Below the pieces are notes generated by a model that saw only the letters and a program-made list of their open reading frames with translations, had not been told where the DNA came from and made no database searches. From the NCBI RefSeq assembly GCF_029784135.1, contig NC_073746.1:49746393-49810392 (forward strand): a DNA stretch of 64,000 nt. Reading direction: 5' to 3'. Shown piece after piece: positions 11,019 to 23,546 of the stretch; within the stretch, counting starts at the first letter, position 1, and each line of letters opens with the position of its first letter. The stretch is from Toxorhynchites rutilus septentrionalis. Lineage: Eukaryota; Arthropoda; Insecta; Diptera; Culicidae. The translations under genes and the position numbers were made by a program.

Positions 11019-13327
11019 CTATATTTGACACATTTGACAGTGGTAAAACTAGTTCATTTCAGTACTGTACAAACTGTCAGATTGTTAAATGTTAATTGTT
11101 GCGTAAACTGATCAAATGTTTGAAAATTAGTTTAGTTTGTTCCAAATCTGTATAAAATCTGCATGGATATCCATTAATCTGTAATCTGTATATTTATACA
11201 GATTCTTGGTTAAAAATATGCCGAAAATGTGTATCATTACAGAAAAATCTGTATATGTGGCAACACTGCGAGCAACCCGTTTCTAGGGAGCCCAGAGAAC
11301 AATTCTTTCCGTGAGAGCAAAATTTATGCTCTTTACTTTTTTACAGAAATGTATTAGCATTTTTCACGAAACAAGATAGGAACAGGTTGGAGGTTGACTT
11401 AAAAAATTGTAAACATGAAATGCAAATAATATAGTAGCTTTCTGCAGAAGGGGCAGATTATATCATATGTTCTCTAATGCTATATCTGTTTTGAGTCTGA
11501 ACTTCTCACAATTACGTTCATGTTGAATAAATAAATATTAGAGGCCATCTATAATTCCTGCTACGTCCTTAAGATCGTTCGTAAAGCCTTTTGTAACCAG
11601 TTCGTATCTTAGTCTTTTGTCTAAATTGCAAATCTATCAGCAACGTTCCATTTCTCACGAAACTGCCTTCGTTGTTCCTATTGTCCATTTCAGATCGCGG
11701 TACAAACTGGAAAGCGCGAAAAATAATTCCATTTCTAAGTATTTCAATCAAATTAGGTGTTTAACAGCCTAAAACAAGACGCTAGTCGATAAAATTGTGC
11801 ATCCCATCAAATATAAGGTACACCGGGGCAAGTTGAAATGATTTTTTCGGAGTTCAACTTGAAGGTTATTTTAGGAAATCTCTGAATCACTTTCTTTAAA
11901 ATATGTTTGCAGCATATACGAGGTATAACAGATGACTTTCAATAAAAAATAGAGATTCACACTGGATGTTTAGAAAAGTATCAATTTTGAAAATCGTTAG
12001 TTTTCATATGCATTTTTTCAACTTGTCCGTAGAGCGGGGTAAGTTGAAACGCGGAACTATCATGAGTTTGATATGCGATTTTACTTCTCGAACTATCTAC
12101 AATCGAGTTATGAAAGAATAACATATAAAAATATGGAAAAAAGGGTTTTGGTACACGTGAGATGTGGGGGAGTAGTCTAAAACACACAAAATGGACACTA
12201 CATACCAGGAATTGATATACGAAACAATAACATCAAGAACACTATTTTAGACGCTTTCATGTCAGAGTACAGTTTCTTGAAACGGCCACGGCCACGGCCA
12301 TAATGATGTTTATGGGATCATTCAAATATTCAAATATTACGTAACGCACTCAAAAAGGTAGGAGGGGATGGCTTGTGGAAACTTGTTTAGAAATAAATTC
12401 AACTAAATCAAAACATGTTTATGCAAATGAGCATTTGTTACATATTATGTGAGTAAGTTGAGTTGAGTCATCAAATGTATTCTGCAACATTCTCAACGTT
12501 TCGGTACAACAAACTTTAATGGCGACACACATTTTATGTGCAACACGAAATATCACACAATATATTCGACTTATAGAATTATCACCTACCCTTTGATGAT
12601 TTGTTCAATATTATTATCAACACTCAAAGTTTGAATTGTAGTCTTATTTGAAACTCTAGGCCATATCCTGGATATTAAATGAAACGTATTGAAAGCGTTC
12701 TTATGCTCTAGATTGTGTTTTTTGCTTGCATGTTTTGAAATATGGCTTGGATCAGGGTTGACCACTCTAATTTTCTAAAATCAGGAAGAGTGGAAAAAAA
12801 ATTCAGGAAGAAATCGAGATTGTTAATATTGGGTTGTTTATTGGGAAAACGAAAGCATCTTTCTTTTCAGACGGACATACATTTCTACAATTTTATATGC
12901 AGAGTTTCATTCCACAGTCTTTTGAAACATTTTTCTTTCTCGTCGATAACTGTTCAAGGTATTTTTATGCTCTCCTTAGAGCCGAAATTTTTGCTTTGGA
13001 GATATACGGTTTTTGATTCATATATACTTATGTACATATAAAATCTGTAAAATGTCTGCGTATCTGCAATTCTTGAAGATTCAGGAGTGACGACATTGAG
13101 CTTTGTGTTCTGTCTTTGTGAAGCGAAAATCGTAACGGATTTTCAGGTGGAGAAAACACAATTTCGAAATAAAAACTTACTTTTCCGTATCGAATATAAA
13201 TTCTTCGTAATATGATTTTCGCAAGTTGTAAAAAGTATTAATCAAAAACTATATCTGGTAATGATTTCATATTATAATGATGATGATATTTTTCTGGGAA
13301 TATCAGGAAGCGTAAATATAATCTGTT
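11019..13327. other. Unassigned AT-rich sequence with repeat fragments
   Basis: No supported gene. Around 11815-12045 two copies of a GGGGCAAGTTGAAA / GGGGTAAGTTGAAA motif suggest a fragment of a dispersed element. Around 12755-12810 and 13080 several ATCAGGAAGA-like motifs occur, also seen at 21445-21550. A CGGCCACGGCCACGG triplet run lies at about 12283. Open frames at 11981-12187 and 12742-13041 have no motifs. Confidence 0.4.
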
Positions 13328-13340
13328 AACTATGAGTTGC
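13328..13340 (+). repeat. Target-site duplication, 5' copy
   Basis: AACTATGAGTTGC is repeated exactly at 19394-19406, immediately after the A-rich 3' tail of the LINE. This fixes the insertion boundaries. Confidence 0.95.
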
Positions 13341-13809
13341 AACATTCTTCGCCGATTGCCCGAAGTAACCAGACGAAGGAAAGTCGCGTCCAAGTTCCGT
13401 TATCGGTTACCGCGTGATTGTTGTTTTTTTTTGCCGCTGAAGAGTTCATTTCGCTATCTGGATAGTGAGTGAAGTGCCCTGCCTGCAAGTGGATAGAGGC
13501 TTTCATCCTCGGAAAGCCAAGCATTGGTTTTTGTTTTGTCGCTGCTTCGCCGACATTGGAGATTTCGCCGAGTCATCGTGCCAACAGTGACAGTGCGGGT
13601 AAGCTTTCACCGACGACTGTGTGTAGTGGTGTCGTAGGCACATTCCCACCACCAACGAGCTTTCAGCACGCTCCCGTTCATCTGCACAATAACATTAAAT
13701 ATACTGAGAGAAAATATTTAATAATTATAAGTTTTTTTTTGTTTTTGTGAATTATTTTATTGTGAAATATTGTTTAAAAAAATACTTAGAATATAAGTGA
13801 AAATTTAAA

Positions 13810-15367
13810 ATGGCAGAGAGTGCGGGACCTTCGGATATGGAGGTCTCTGACTCTAGTTCCCTCCTAACGGATAAAAAAAAGTCACTCAAACGTGTTCCAA
13901 ATACGGAAGATACTTCTTCTAGGGACGAGTCAGCTAACCCTACCAAGCCTCCTTCTAAAAAACTAGCAAATCTCCCATCTGCCCTTAACGATCCCACCCT
14001 ACCTTCAACCTCGTCTTCTCCCTCTGTTCTTCCCGCTCCTTCTCAACCTTCGCCTTCCCACTCTCAATCCCCGTCCTCGCCTTCCCCCCCTGTTATTCCC
14101 ACTCCCCGTGTAAAGGTCTATCCAGAAGATGCGCCCGGAACTGGTCCCTGGGTTGTTTTCTTCAGGCCTAAGCCAAATGGAAAGGCGTTGAGAGTCATGC
14201 AGATAGCAAAAGATCTGGCAAGGTATACCTCCGTTTCGGAAATTTCGAAGGTTAGACCAAACAAATTGCGAGTTGTCGTGAATGATCGAAAAGACGCAAA
14301 CAAGATTGTTGTCGATCAGCATTTTACAATTGAGTATCGGGTCTACATTCCCTCTCACATAGTCGAAATTGAGAGTGTGATAACCGAAATACATTACGAG
14401 TGAAGGTACCGGCCGTTTTAAAAAACTGCCCTCGACGACTGTTAAGATCTTGGGTTGCCGCCAGCTCGGAACAGTCTCCCATGAAGGAGAAGAAAAGAAA
14501 TTTACGCCGTCCAACTCGTTTCGAGTCACCTTCGCTGGTTCAGCTCTCCCTGACTACGTGATGGTAGATAAATTGAGGTTAGCCGTGCGACTTTTTATTC
14601 CAAAGCCAATGACTTGTCTAAAGTGCAAGTCAGTTGGTCACACGGCTGCTTATTGTGCCAATAAAGAACGATGTGCCACTTGCGGAGAACAACATGAGGG
14701 GAAATCCTGCAGTGCGACTGAGCATAAGTGTCCATATTGCGGGGGATCCCCACACGTGCTCTCAGCTTGTGAAACATACTGAGAAACTCGCTGGGAGAAA
14801 CAGAAGCGCTCTTTGAGGGAACGCTCTAAACGCACTTTCGCAGAAATTTTTAAGGGCGCTTCTCCACTGGCTCAAGAACAACAACCAATCAATACACACA
14901 ATGTCTTCGCTACGTTGCCAGTTGACGAAATGGAAGCGGATACAGCTAACGGGGGCACGCCGTTTATTTCTCACGGGAATCCCCGGCGCAAAAATGTGAC
15001 CACTCCCAAAGTTCAAGGACAAGTCCCTCCGGTGATACCCCCTGTTAGCTTGCCTAAAAAATCGAGTGCAGCGGACAAGCAAAATCAGGTTCCTCCTGGC
15101 TTCCGTGGGAATAGTTCATCTTTGAACAACCCAGCACTCGAGGGGACATCAAAAACACCAACTGTCCCTGTTTTTCCGTCAAGTTCAACTTCCCAATCGG
15201 GATTTATAAAGTTGTCTGACCTTGTGGATCAAATCTTCACGTGTTTTAATGTTTCCGACTCCATCAGAACCATTGTCACCGTAATGCTTCCAGTACTAAA
15301 GACAATTTTGCAGCAATTGATGCAAACATGGCCCCTCCTTGCAATGATTATCTCTCTTGATGTCTAA
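13810..15367 (+). pseudogene. I-clade LINE ORF1 (nucleic-acid-binding gag-like protein), broken
   Basis: The frame starts at ATG 13810 (MAESAGPSDMEVSD), with a Ser/Pro-rich N-terminal third. It continues to VVDQHFTIEYRVYIPSHIVE and stops at 14401-14403 because of a one-base frameshift near 14400; the following frame reads EGTGRFKKLPSTTVKILG. Three zinc knuckles follow, at about 14610-14770: CLKCKSVGHTAAYC, CATCGEQHEGKSC and CPYCGGSPHVLSAC. An in-frame TGA lies at 14780-14782, after which the same frame runs to 15367. Such proteins bind LINE RNA and form RNPs. The end of ORF1 overlaps the start of ORF2 by about 11 nt. Confidence 0.92.
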
Positions 15368-18300
15368 TTTAAATAGAGAGGTCGGAGATATCACTGTTTT
15401 ACAGTGGAATTGTCGTAGTCTTATGCCTAAATTGGATACATTCAAATTTCTAATTCATAAACTCAATTGTGATGTTTTTGCTCTATCCGAAACCTGGCTC
15501 TCTTCTCAAAATGATCTCTCTTTCCACGATTTTAATATAATACGCTTGGACCGCGATGACAGATACGGAGGGGTACTATTGGGGATCAATAAGTGTCACT
15601 CATTTTTTAGAATTGACCTTCCACCTATTGGAGGGATCGAAGCTGTTGCTTGTCATGCAAACATCAGAGGCAAAGATCTCTGTATAGTCAGCTTGTATTG
15701 GCCTCCGAGAGCTGCGGTTAGCCGCAAGCAACTTGTTGACATGTGCTCACTCCTTCCTGAGCCACGATTAATCTTGGGAGACTTCAACTCTCACGGAACT
15801 GCCTGGGGGGAACCGTACGACGATAATCGTTCATCGTTGATATATGACCTTTGTAACAGCTTCAATATGACCGTTTTGAACACTGGGGAAACAACACGTG
15901 TACCTAAACCTCCTGCTAACCCAAGTGCTCTTGACCTCTCGCTTTGCTCGAATTCACTATCGTTAGATTGCAAGTGGAATGTAATCCAGGATCCCAACGG
16001 TAGTGACCACTTGCCAATCAAAATTTCTATCACCAATGGGTTGAATTCTTCTGAATCAATAAACATGGCATACGACCTCACAAGACACATTGACTGGAAA
16101 AAATATGCGGACGCGATTGCTCTAGCCATCAATTCCAGAGATGGTTTGCCTCCATTGGAGGAGTATAACTTCATTTCTCGTTTGATCTATGACAGCGCGG
16201 TTCGCGCTCAAACGAAACCCATCCCAGGTTCCACTATTTGTCGAAGGCCTCCCAATCCATGGTGGGATGGCCAGTGTTCCAAGCTTTATGGAGATAAATC
16301 GAATGCATTTAAAGCTTTTCGGAAACGTGGAACCATTGAGAATTTTCAAACGTATTTGGACCTTGAAAATCAATTTAAAAACTTGATCAAAGGGAAAAAC
16401 GTGCTTATTGGCGAAATTTCGTGGGAGGTTTATCACGAGAAACGTCAATGAAAAAATTATGGAAAGTGGCTCGAAACATGAGAAATCGCTCTTCATCCAA
16501 TGAAAGCGAGGAATATTCACATCGATGGATTTTTAATTTTGCACGAAAGGTTTGTCCCGATTCCGCTCCAGTGCAAAGAATTATTCGAGATATACCACAA
16601 GATAGGTGCGATCTTGATTCCGAGTTTTCGATGGTAGAATTCTCTCTTGCTCTCCTTTCATGTAACAATTCTGCTCCGGGATCGGATAGAATTAAGTTCA
16701 ACTTGCTGAAAAATCTCCCTGATGTGGCGAAACATCGCTTGTTGAACTTATTCAATCGGTTTCTGGAGCATAATATTGTTCCAGATGATTAGAGACAAGT
16801 ACGAGTTATAGCTATTCAAAAACCCGGAAAACCCGCGTCCGACTTCAATTCGTACCGCCCAATAGCAATGCTGTCTTGTATACGGAAATTGTTGGAGAAA
16901 ATTATCTTGTTTCGCCTTGATTGATGGGTTGAAACGAATGGCCTACTCTCACATACACAATATGGGTTCCGCAGGGGCAAGGGGACGAATGATTGTCTTG
17001 CGTTGCTTTCTTCAGAAATTCAAATGGCTTACGCCGAAAAAAAACAAATGGCTTCAGTATTCTTGGACATAAAGGGGGCCTTTGATTCTGTTTCAATAGA
17101 GGTTTTGTCAGACAAATTACACTCTCGGGGTCTGCCGCCTCTATTGAATAATATGTTATATAACTTGCTTTGTGAGAAACATTTGAACTTTTCTCACGGA
17201 GATTCGGCAGTAAGTCGGGTCTCTTACATGGGACTCCCCCAGGGCTCATGTTTAAGCCCCCTTTTGTACAACTTCTACGTAAGCGACATTGACAATTGCC
17301 TTACACAAAATTGCAGCCTAAGACAACTTGCAGATGATGGAGTGGTTACTGTCGTAGGATCAAACGAATCCGACCTGCAAGAATCCTTACAAGATACTTT
17401 GAACAATTTTTCAACCTGGGCCATTGGGCTAGGGATCGAATTCTCCACGGAGTAAACAGAGATGGTGGTTTTTTCTAGGAAGCATAAACCAGCAAAACCA
17501 AAGCTTCAACTTTTGGGTAAACCGATCACTCATGCTATGTCATTCAAGTATCTTGGGGTCTGGTTCGACTCTAAATGTACTTGGGGGGCCCATATTAGGT
17601 ATCTGAGTAAAAAATGTCAACAAAGAATAAACTTTCTCCGTACAATTACCGGCACCTGGTGGGGAGCCCATCCCGAAGATCTTATAATGTTGTATCGAAC
17701 AACTATTCTCTCAGTGATGGAGTATGGCAGTTTCTGTTTTCAATCAGCTGCCAAAACACACCTCATTAAACTCGAGCGAATTCAGTATCTTTGTCGTTGG
17801 GATGTATGCCCTCAACGCATACCATGAGTCTCGAGGTTTTGGCAGGCCTACTCCCACTAAAAGATCGCTTCAATTTATTATCTCTTCGGTTCCTCATCCG
17901 GTGTAAGGTTATGAACCCATTGGTGATCGGAAATTTTGAGCAGCTGATCGAGCTAAATTTTCATTCTGGATTCATGAGCTCATATCATGAATTCATCTCC
18001 ATGCAGGTTGATCCTTCTTCGTATATTCCCAACCGTGTTTGTTTTCCTGACTACATCAATTCCTCTGTGCATTTTGATCTGTCCATGAAGCAGGATATCC
18101 ATGGAACATCAGATTATCTTCGATCGAGGATCGTTCCAACGATCTTCGATGCAAAGTATGGGGATATCAATTGTGATAATATGTACTTTACTGATGGGTC
18201 CTCTATGAATGAGTCCACAGGATTTGGAGCGTTCAACGAATTTTTTAGCACCTCACACAGTCTTCAGAATCCTTGCTCAGTGTATATTGCTGAATTGGCA

Positions 18301-19032
18301 GCGATACACTGGGCGCTGGACAGCGTCGCCTCACGACCTGTTGAACACTATTACATTGTAACGGATAGTCTTAGCTCTGTCGAAGCTATCCGTTCAGTGA
18401 GGCCGGAAAAGCACTCGCCGTACTTCCTTGAGAGAATACGAGAAATTTTGAGTGCTTTATCCAGACGCTGTTATGTCATTACCTTTGTCTGGGTCCCTTC
18501 ACATTGCTCAATTCTGGGTAATGAGAGGGCTGACTCATTAGCAAAGGTAGGTGCAATTGAAGGCGATATTTATCAGCGTCAAATCGCCTTCAATGAATTT
18601 TATTCTTTAGTCCGCAAAAATACCATAGTTAACTGGCAACGCAAATGGAACGAAGATAAATTGGGCCGGTGGCTCCACTCGATTATCCCTAAGGTTAGCC
18701 TCAAACCATGGTTCAAAAGTCTGGACTTGAGTCGGAACTTTATTCGCACCTTCTCCCGACTCATGTCCAATCACTGTTCGTTAGATGCGCTACTCTTTCG
18801 TATTAATCTTGCCGACAACAATCTTTGTGTTTGTGGCCAAGGTTACCACGACATCGAACACGTTGTTTGGTCGTGCGAGCTGTATCTTGTCGCCAGATCG
18901 AATTTAGTAGTCACCCTTCGGGCCCGAGGAAGGCAGCCCATGATGCCGGTGAGAGACGTGTTGGCTCGGTTAGACCTTGATTACATGTCCCAAATATATG
19001 TATTCCTTAAAGCTATCAATCTTCGTGTGTGA
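15357..19032 (+). pseudogene. I-clade LINE ORF2 (endonuclease, reverse transcriptase, RNase H), broken
   Basis: An AP-type endonuclease at the N-terminus reads LQWNCRSLMPKLD, ALSETWLSS, LILGDFNSHGTAWG and GSDHLPIKIS. Reverse transcriptase motifs follow: A in FLDIKGAFDSV (about 17062), B in GLPQGSCLSPLLYN (about 17231) and C in LRQLADDGVV (about 17320). RNase H follows with FTDGSSMNE, YIAELAAIHWALD, YIVTDSLSS and VWVPSHCSILGNERADSLAK, so the catalytic acids are visible. A C-terminal CVCGQGYHDIEHVVWSC Cys/His motif closes it. Damage: frameshift near 16420, TAG 16790-16792, TGA 16922-16924, TAA 17453-17455, frameshift near 17790. The downstream 413-codon frame is intact but lacks RT. Inactive. 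Confidence 0.94.
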
Positions 19033-19393
19033 TTGTCCTTATACCCTTAGTTTTTCCTTTTCCTTTTCCTTTGTGAGAGATCGGATCCCTTCTTAAAAAT
19101 AAGATGGAATGTAAATACATATTAGATATAACATAGGTTTAAGAATTGAGTGTGATGAGTGTGATTGAGAGTGTGAGTGTGATCATTGTCAACATATCCT
19201 CATATCCCCTCCTTTTCCTGAAGAAAATATGTCACCCTTCTAAACTCGAGTTGACCGCGAGTAATCGGTTTCCTATATTATTAACATTAGAATTAGGGAA
19301 AAATGTATATATACTAGTAACAATACAATAAGGAGTTCGGCTCCTTTAAACCTATGTAACTTAGCCTGTAAAAATAAACGATTTAAAAAAAAA

Positions 19394-19406
19394 AACTATG
19401 AGTTGC
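19394..19406 (+). repeat. Target-site duplication, 3' copy
   Basis: Exact copy of 13328-13340, directly following the A-rich tail of the LINE. Confidence 0.95.
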
Positions 19407-19449
19407 CTCTGAAAGGATAGGTAATAAATAAAAAAAAAACAAGGAAAAA

Positions 19450-21373
19450 CAGGGTAAAACCGACACCCTATGTATTGAAATGGGATTTTTCAGAAATGCA
19501 AAAAGTTGTGTGTTTGTGTTCAATGGGAATGTGGATAAAACCAACACCTTGGTAAAAACGAATGAAAACTTGTTACGATATATTCAATGTACAAGGAAGC
19601 TACCGATTTACTATGTGAACATTTCAAGATGGGGGAAGGAGGGTACGTGATACGTAATTAGATTGTGAAGATTTTGAATGACAAAAAAACAAACAAACTC
19701 ATGTATTTAAAAAAAAAACTGATGGCTTATTGAACCCCTTGCTGCTGATGTAACCATAAGTTTGGATGGTTCGAATTCCGGTCGAGAGAGCAATTATTCT
19801 TTTCGAATTGAAAAATAAATGCAACCTGATAGGGGAAGTGAAGGCATAGTGGTCACCCTAAGGAATAAGCCCATTTCCAGCGTCCACATACCGCTTCAGT
19901 TCCCCTTTTTTGAAGAGTATTATAGTAACTCATTGTTCTTCAAGATAGCACACGACTTTTACTATAAAAATTCAAAATAGTACATTTTTCATCATTAGAA
20001 AAAAAAGGAGAAAAATCGAACTTTTTTTTTACTTGGAGGTAAAGTGGTCAACTGCAGCCATGGACCGGGTTTATTGGAGAAGAGTAGTGAATCAGATCCA
20101 ATCTCAATGGGATGTAGAGTCATAGTGAACAAATAAATAAATAAAGCAAAGCTGCATTTTTTCATCAATGTCACTGACAACTGACGAGCCACGTTAGTCG
20201 CATCCTACTGACAAAAATGTTGGTCAAATGGTGACTGACGGAGTACGATGCAACAATTTGCTGGTTACTGAGCTTCGTAAATACGTTTTGACCGACCAAG
20301 TAGGCGGTAAAATTGTCAGCATCGAATTGATGATTGTCGGAGACTGTATTTTATTCTCATCGAGCAAAGGTTCGATTTTCGTTCCGGTTGTTGTTCCCGG
20401 TATTTACTGAAGTAGATACTATGTCGAACACGCGATAACGTGTAAGAATGGTATTCAGGTAGCCCAACGTAAACAAATGTACCCTGGTAAACGTGTAAAC
20501 TTCCAATACATCAAGTGGCATAGTATTTCCCGTCTTGACGATCATATGGCACTGACTTGCAACATGCATTGGTCGTCAACACACTCTGACAAACTATTTA
20601 GTATCGAAGAGTGAGGAATTTGTTTTGTCGGTTTATATTTTGTTGCACGTCGTTTGGTGGTAATTTGGTGGCAATGGTCGTCATAGTAGCCCAAATATAT
20701 GCAGTGACAATGACAAATTGCAGCTCTGAAATAAAGTAGTCACCTGTGGGGGGCAAAGTGGTCACTCGCACATATGCTAAATGCTAAATGCGATAGATTT
20801 ATGCATTTTTCCGTCCAAATTTGTTCAAATCATATTGAACATAGTAGGTACATATAGGAAATGAACTTGGTCTATTCACTTAGAGTCTCAATTTAAATTT
20901 TCTCATGCATAGAAAAATTTTGTAAGAAACATATAACGTGCCGCATAATGAGGCTTGGATTAGTTGGAGTGGCATATTTTTTCCAGCGTCAAATCCACAA
21001 AAGGAACCTCTTCAAGAGCTGAATGTGATGAGGTATATCAGCTTTAGTAAACAGAACATTGTAAGTTGTTATTCACCTATGACCACTTTGCCCCCAAAAA
21101 TCAAAGTACTTCTATGCTTATTAATCGCTGAGATTGAACAAAATATCTGTTCACTTCTCATAGAATACGTGAACAGTCGTCCAAACTGATAACTTGTTCA
21201 ACATATCAAATTAAGTAAACTAAATTTCTCGAGAAATTCCTTAGATACCATGCGCACAGAACTACGGCCGAATGGATCGTGAGAGAAAATTCTGTTTTTA
21301 TTTATATTTAGCCATGTGACAGCTCTACTGACGTACAGGGTGACAAATACAACTCAGGTGTCGGTTTTACTCC
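19450..21373. mobile_element. Possible TIR element with ACCGACACC ends
   Basis: The left end has AGGGTAAAACCGACACC and the right end carries the reverse complement of GAGTAAAACCGACACC. A degenerate internal copy (GGATAAAACCAACACC) lies at about 19533. No ORF of transposase type was recognised between them. Additional motifs TAGTGGTCACCC (about 19850), GGCAAAGTGGTCAC (about 20756) and ATGACCACTTTGCCCCC (about 21078) suggest a second, nested TIR-type repeat. Boundaries and class are inference. Confidence 0.4.
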
Positions 21374-21430
21374 GTATGAACTTGAATTTTCTTCCGACTA
21401 AACACTTAAATTCTACTAGCAAAATTAGGT

Positions 21431-22990
21431 AAAGAGTAAAAAAATCAGGAAAAATAAGGATCACTTCAGAAAAATCAGGCAAAATTGAATGTTCGTCAGG
21501 ATATCAAGGAACATGCCAAAAAGTCTGGGAAATCCTGAAAAATCAGGAGGGCTGGCATCTCTGGCTTGAACACTTAGGCAGAAGATTAAAGGAGCAAACG
21601 GAACAAATATTTCAACAATATTTTTTATTGATTTATGTTGGTAGAAGAAAATATTATTACCGTGGAACAGCGCTACAGGCAAACATATGTTTGCCAGGTC
21701 AAGCTGAATTAAATGCCTTTTTAGATCGGATCTGAAATTTGACGTTCGTATATTCGTATAATTGTAATTATTTCTTGCATACCCAAACGATTCGAAGCAG
21801 CAAAAAAATCTCCTAACAACGTCAAACGACAAATGTTGCCGCAATAAATAGAACATTCTCAATCAATTACATACCAACATTAATCTGTAATACGGACACA
21901 TCCGAAAGGGACACACATTCTCGTGATGGGTTAGATTTTCGTCGTTCAATACACTGTAGCGATCCAAATTCAATCAGATATGCAAAGCCTTCCCACCATC
22001 ATTTCCCTATGGTCAGGCCATTGTTCTGTTGTGTCACGTTTACCGACCATTCAAGCGGTACTTTTGCTCTATAAAACATTCTAATCTCCATTCCATTCAA
22101 TAACAATTACGGCTTTTATGTATCAGAATACTAGCCAGTATTGAGCTGCTGCTCTCGCATATCCTGTGGAGAGCAATCACTTAGTGTTTGGCGATGTAAT
22201 CATGCGTCATTGTGTTTGATGCTGTACAATATTTGATGATGGCTCAGTTCGGCAGTGGTGATTTACATCCGGAAGGATGTTAGGTCGATCATTGAAATTG
22301 GGCCTCGAATTCTAGCCTTTCGATTCTAATCATGGTTCAGCAGCGCTTCGAGATTATTTCGATTGAATGTGAGAAATGAATCAATTTGTTAATTCGTTCG
22401 ACAATAATCACTCGCAAATAATTTCCTTAATTAAATATGTAATCCACGCAAATTGAGCGTATACGTCTGTTTTCATAATTATTTTGTAAATTTAAATCAG
22501 AATAATTTGAAGCCTTGCGCTCCCCATCTGGCTGTGAAAACTCGTTTTTTAATGGATTCCGTATATGCTAATTAATATCTTCCCATTGCCCGAAAGTCAG
22601 GATTGTCGAGAATGAATGAAGTGTAAAAAATAATAACGAAGTGCAAACCACCTCACTTCGGCTTCATTCCTCTTCGTCTGCGTGTTGACTCTGTTACTGG
22701 ATGGGCGCGCAGTTAACTGCAACGGGTTCTACCGCTGCGGATGTACAGCATAAAAATTGACCATTAATTCTTTTATGCACATCCAACGGGGTCCCATCGA
22801 GAGGTTCCGGGGAAGACCTTCGATGGGAGTATTTATTTTTAATAAGTGTCCCACTGGATCACTTCATGCATTCGCCTACCATCCGCCGACGAGTTTTTTC
22901 CTCGCTCCTTTCTGTGGGTTGGCTTACACCGGTTGGCTTTTTGCGATAATTAATGAAATGCGCAATCTGTCATCCCTAGGGATGAAAATT
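21431..22990. other. Unassigned intergenic or intronic sequence
   Basis: ATCAGGAAAAAT-like motifs at 21445-21550 resemble those near 12780 and may be a decayed element edge. A 133-codon minus frame (21461-21862) and a 218-codon plus frame (22757-23413) lack motifs; the latter runs across an inverted-repeat element and is not convincing as a gene. The stretch 22640-22760 is less AT-rich. Confidence 0.35.
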
Positions 22991-22993
22991 ATG

Positions 22994-23546
22994 GTTCCCG
23001 GAATAAATCGCCACAGAAAACGACTGCAACAGAAACCACCGCTTATAAAATGTGTAGTAGGCTATAAATATTGTGGCGCGGTATTGTATTTCAAAACAAG
23101 AATTAACCGGGCAAACGTATCGCCCCAGGCAAACGTAACGCCCCGGGCAGACGTATACCGTCCGACGCTCGCTAGAGCTCGGTCGGACATTGCTAAAGGA
23201 TCGTATCCTATGTTTCAAACTAACCGGGCAATCAGTGGATCCCAGGTTTGCGTGCGAGACACCGCCGCTTCCGACGGCGGGTCGGCGGTGGACTCGGATT
23301 GCGTCATCTTGGCGGCATGGGCCGCCTCGATTCCTTATCCTCGCCAAATGGGGACTTCGTCCCCATTACATTGTCCTCAGAATAAATTTCGAAAAACGAG
23401 AACAAGAGAATAAATTTATAATAGAAATGTGAGGCACATGATGTTTTTCCCGCGCCAAATATTTCTAGCCTACTACACTTTTTCTAAGCGGTTGTTTCTG
23501 TTGCAGTTGTTTACTGTGGCGATTTATTCCGGTCACCGAAAATTAT
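22994..23546. mobile_element. Palindromic fold-back element with GC-rich core
   Basis: The arm 22998-23087 and the reverse complement of 23445-23540 match over about 90 bp, with shared landmarks GGAATAAATCGCCACAG, GACTGCAACAGAAAC-like and GTGTAGTAGGCTA. Homology may extend a few bases further outward. The centre (about 23105-23360) is strikingly GC-rich for the region. It has three near-copies of GGGCAAACGTA spaced about 20 bp, palindromic CCGACGGCGGGTCGGCGG-like sequence and GGGGACTTCGTCCCC. No TSD was identified with confidence. Non-autonomous DNA element is the best guess. Confidence 0.65.

Larger units (their letters stand above)
13341..19393 (+). mobile_element. Full-length I-clade non-LTR retrotransposon
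   Basis: The element is 6053 bp between exact 13-bp TSDs. It has a 5' UTR of about 470 bp, ORF1 (gag-like with zinc knuckles), ORF2 (endonuclease, reverse transcriptase, RNase H), a short 3' UTR with a TTTTCCTTTTCC run near 19050, and an A-rich tail at about 19384-19393. The presence of RNase H and the ORF1 with three CCHC knuckles place it in the I clade; MosquI-type elements of mosquitoes are the natural comparison. The 5' end has no recognisable truncation because the UTR lies between the TSD and ORF1. Both ORFs carry frameshifts and stops, so it is a dead copy. Confidence 0.93.

Noticed and set aside
22757..23413. 218-codon plus-strand frame
   Set aside because: It crosses an arm and the GC-rich core of a palindromic element and has no recognisable motif.
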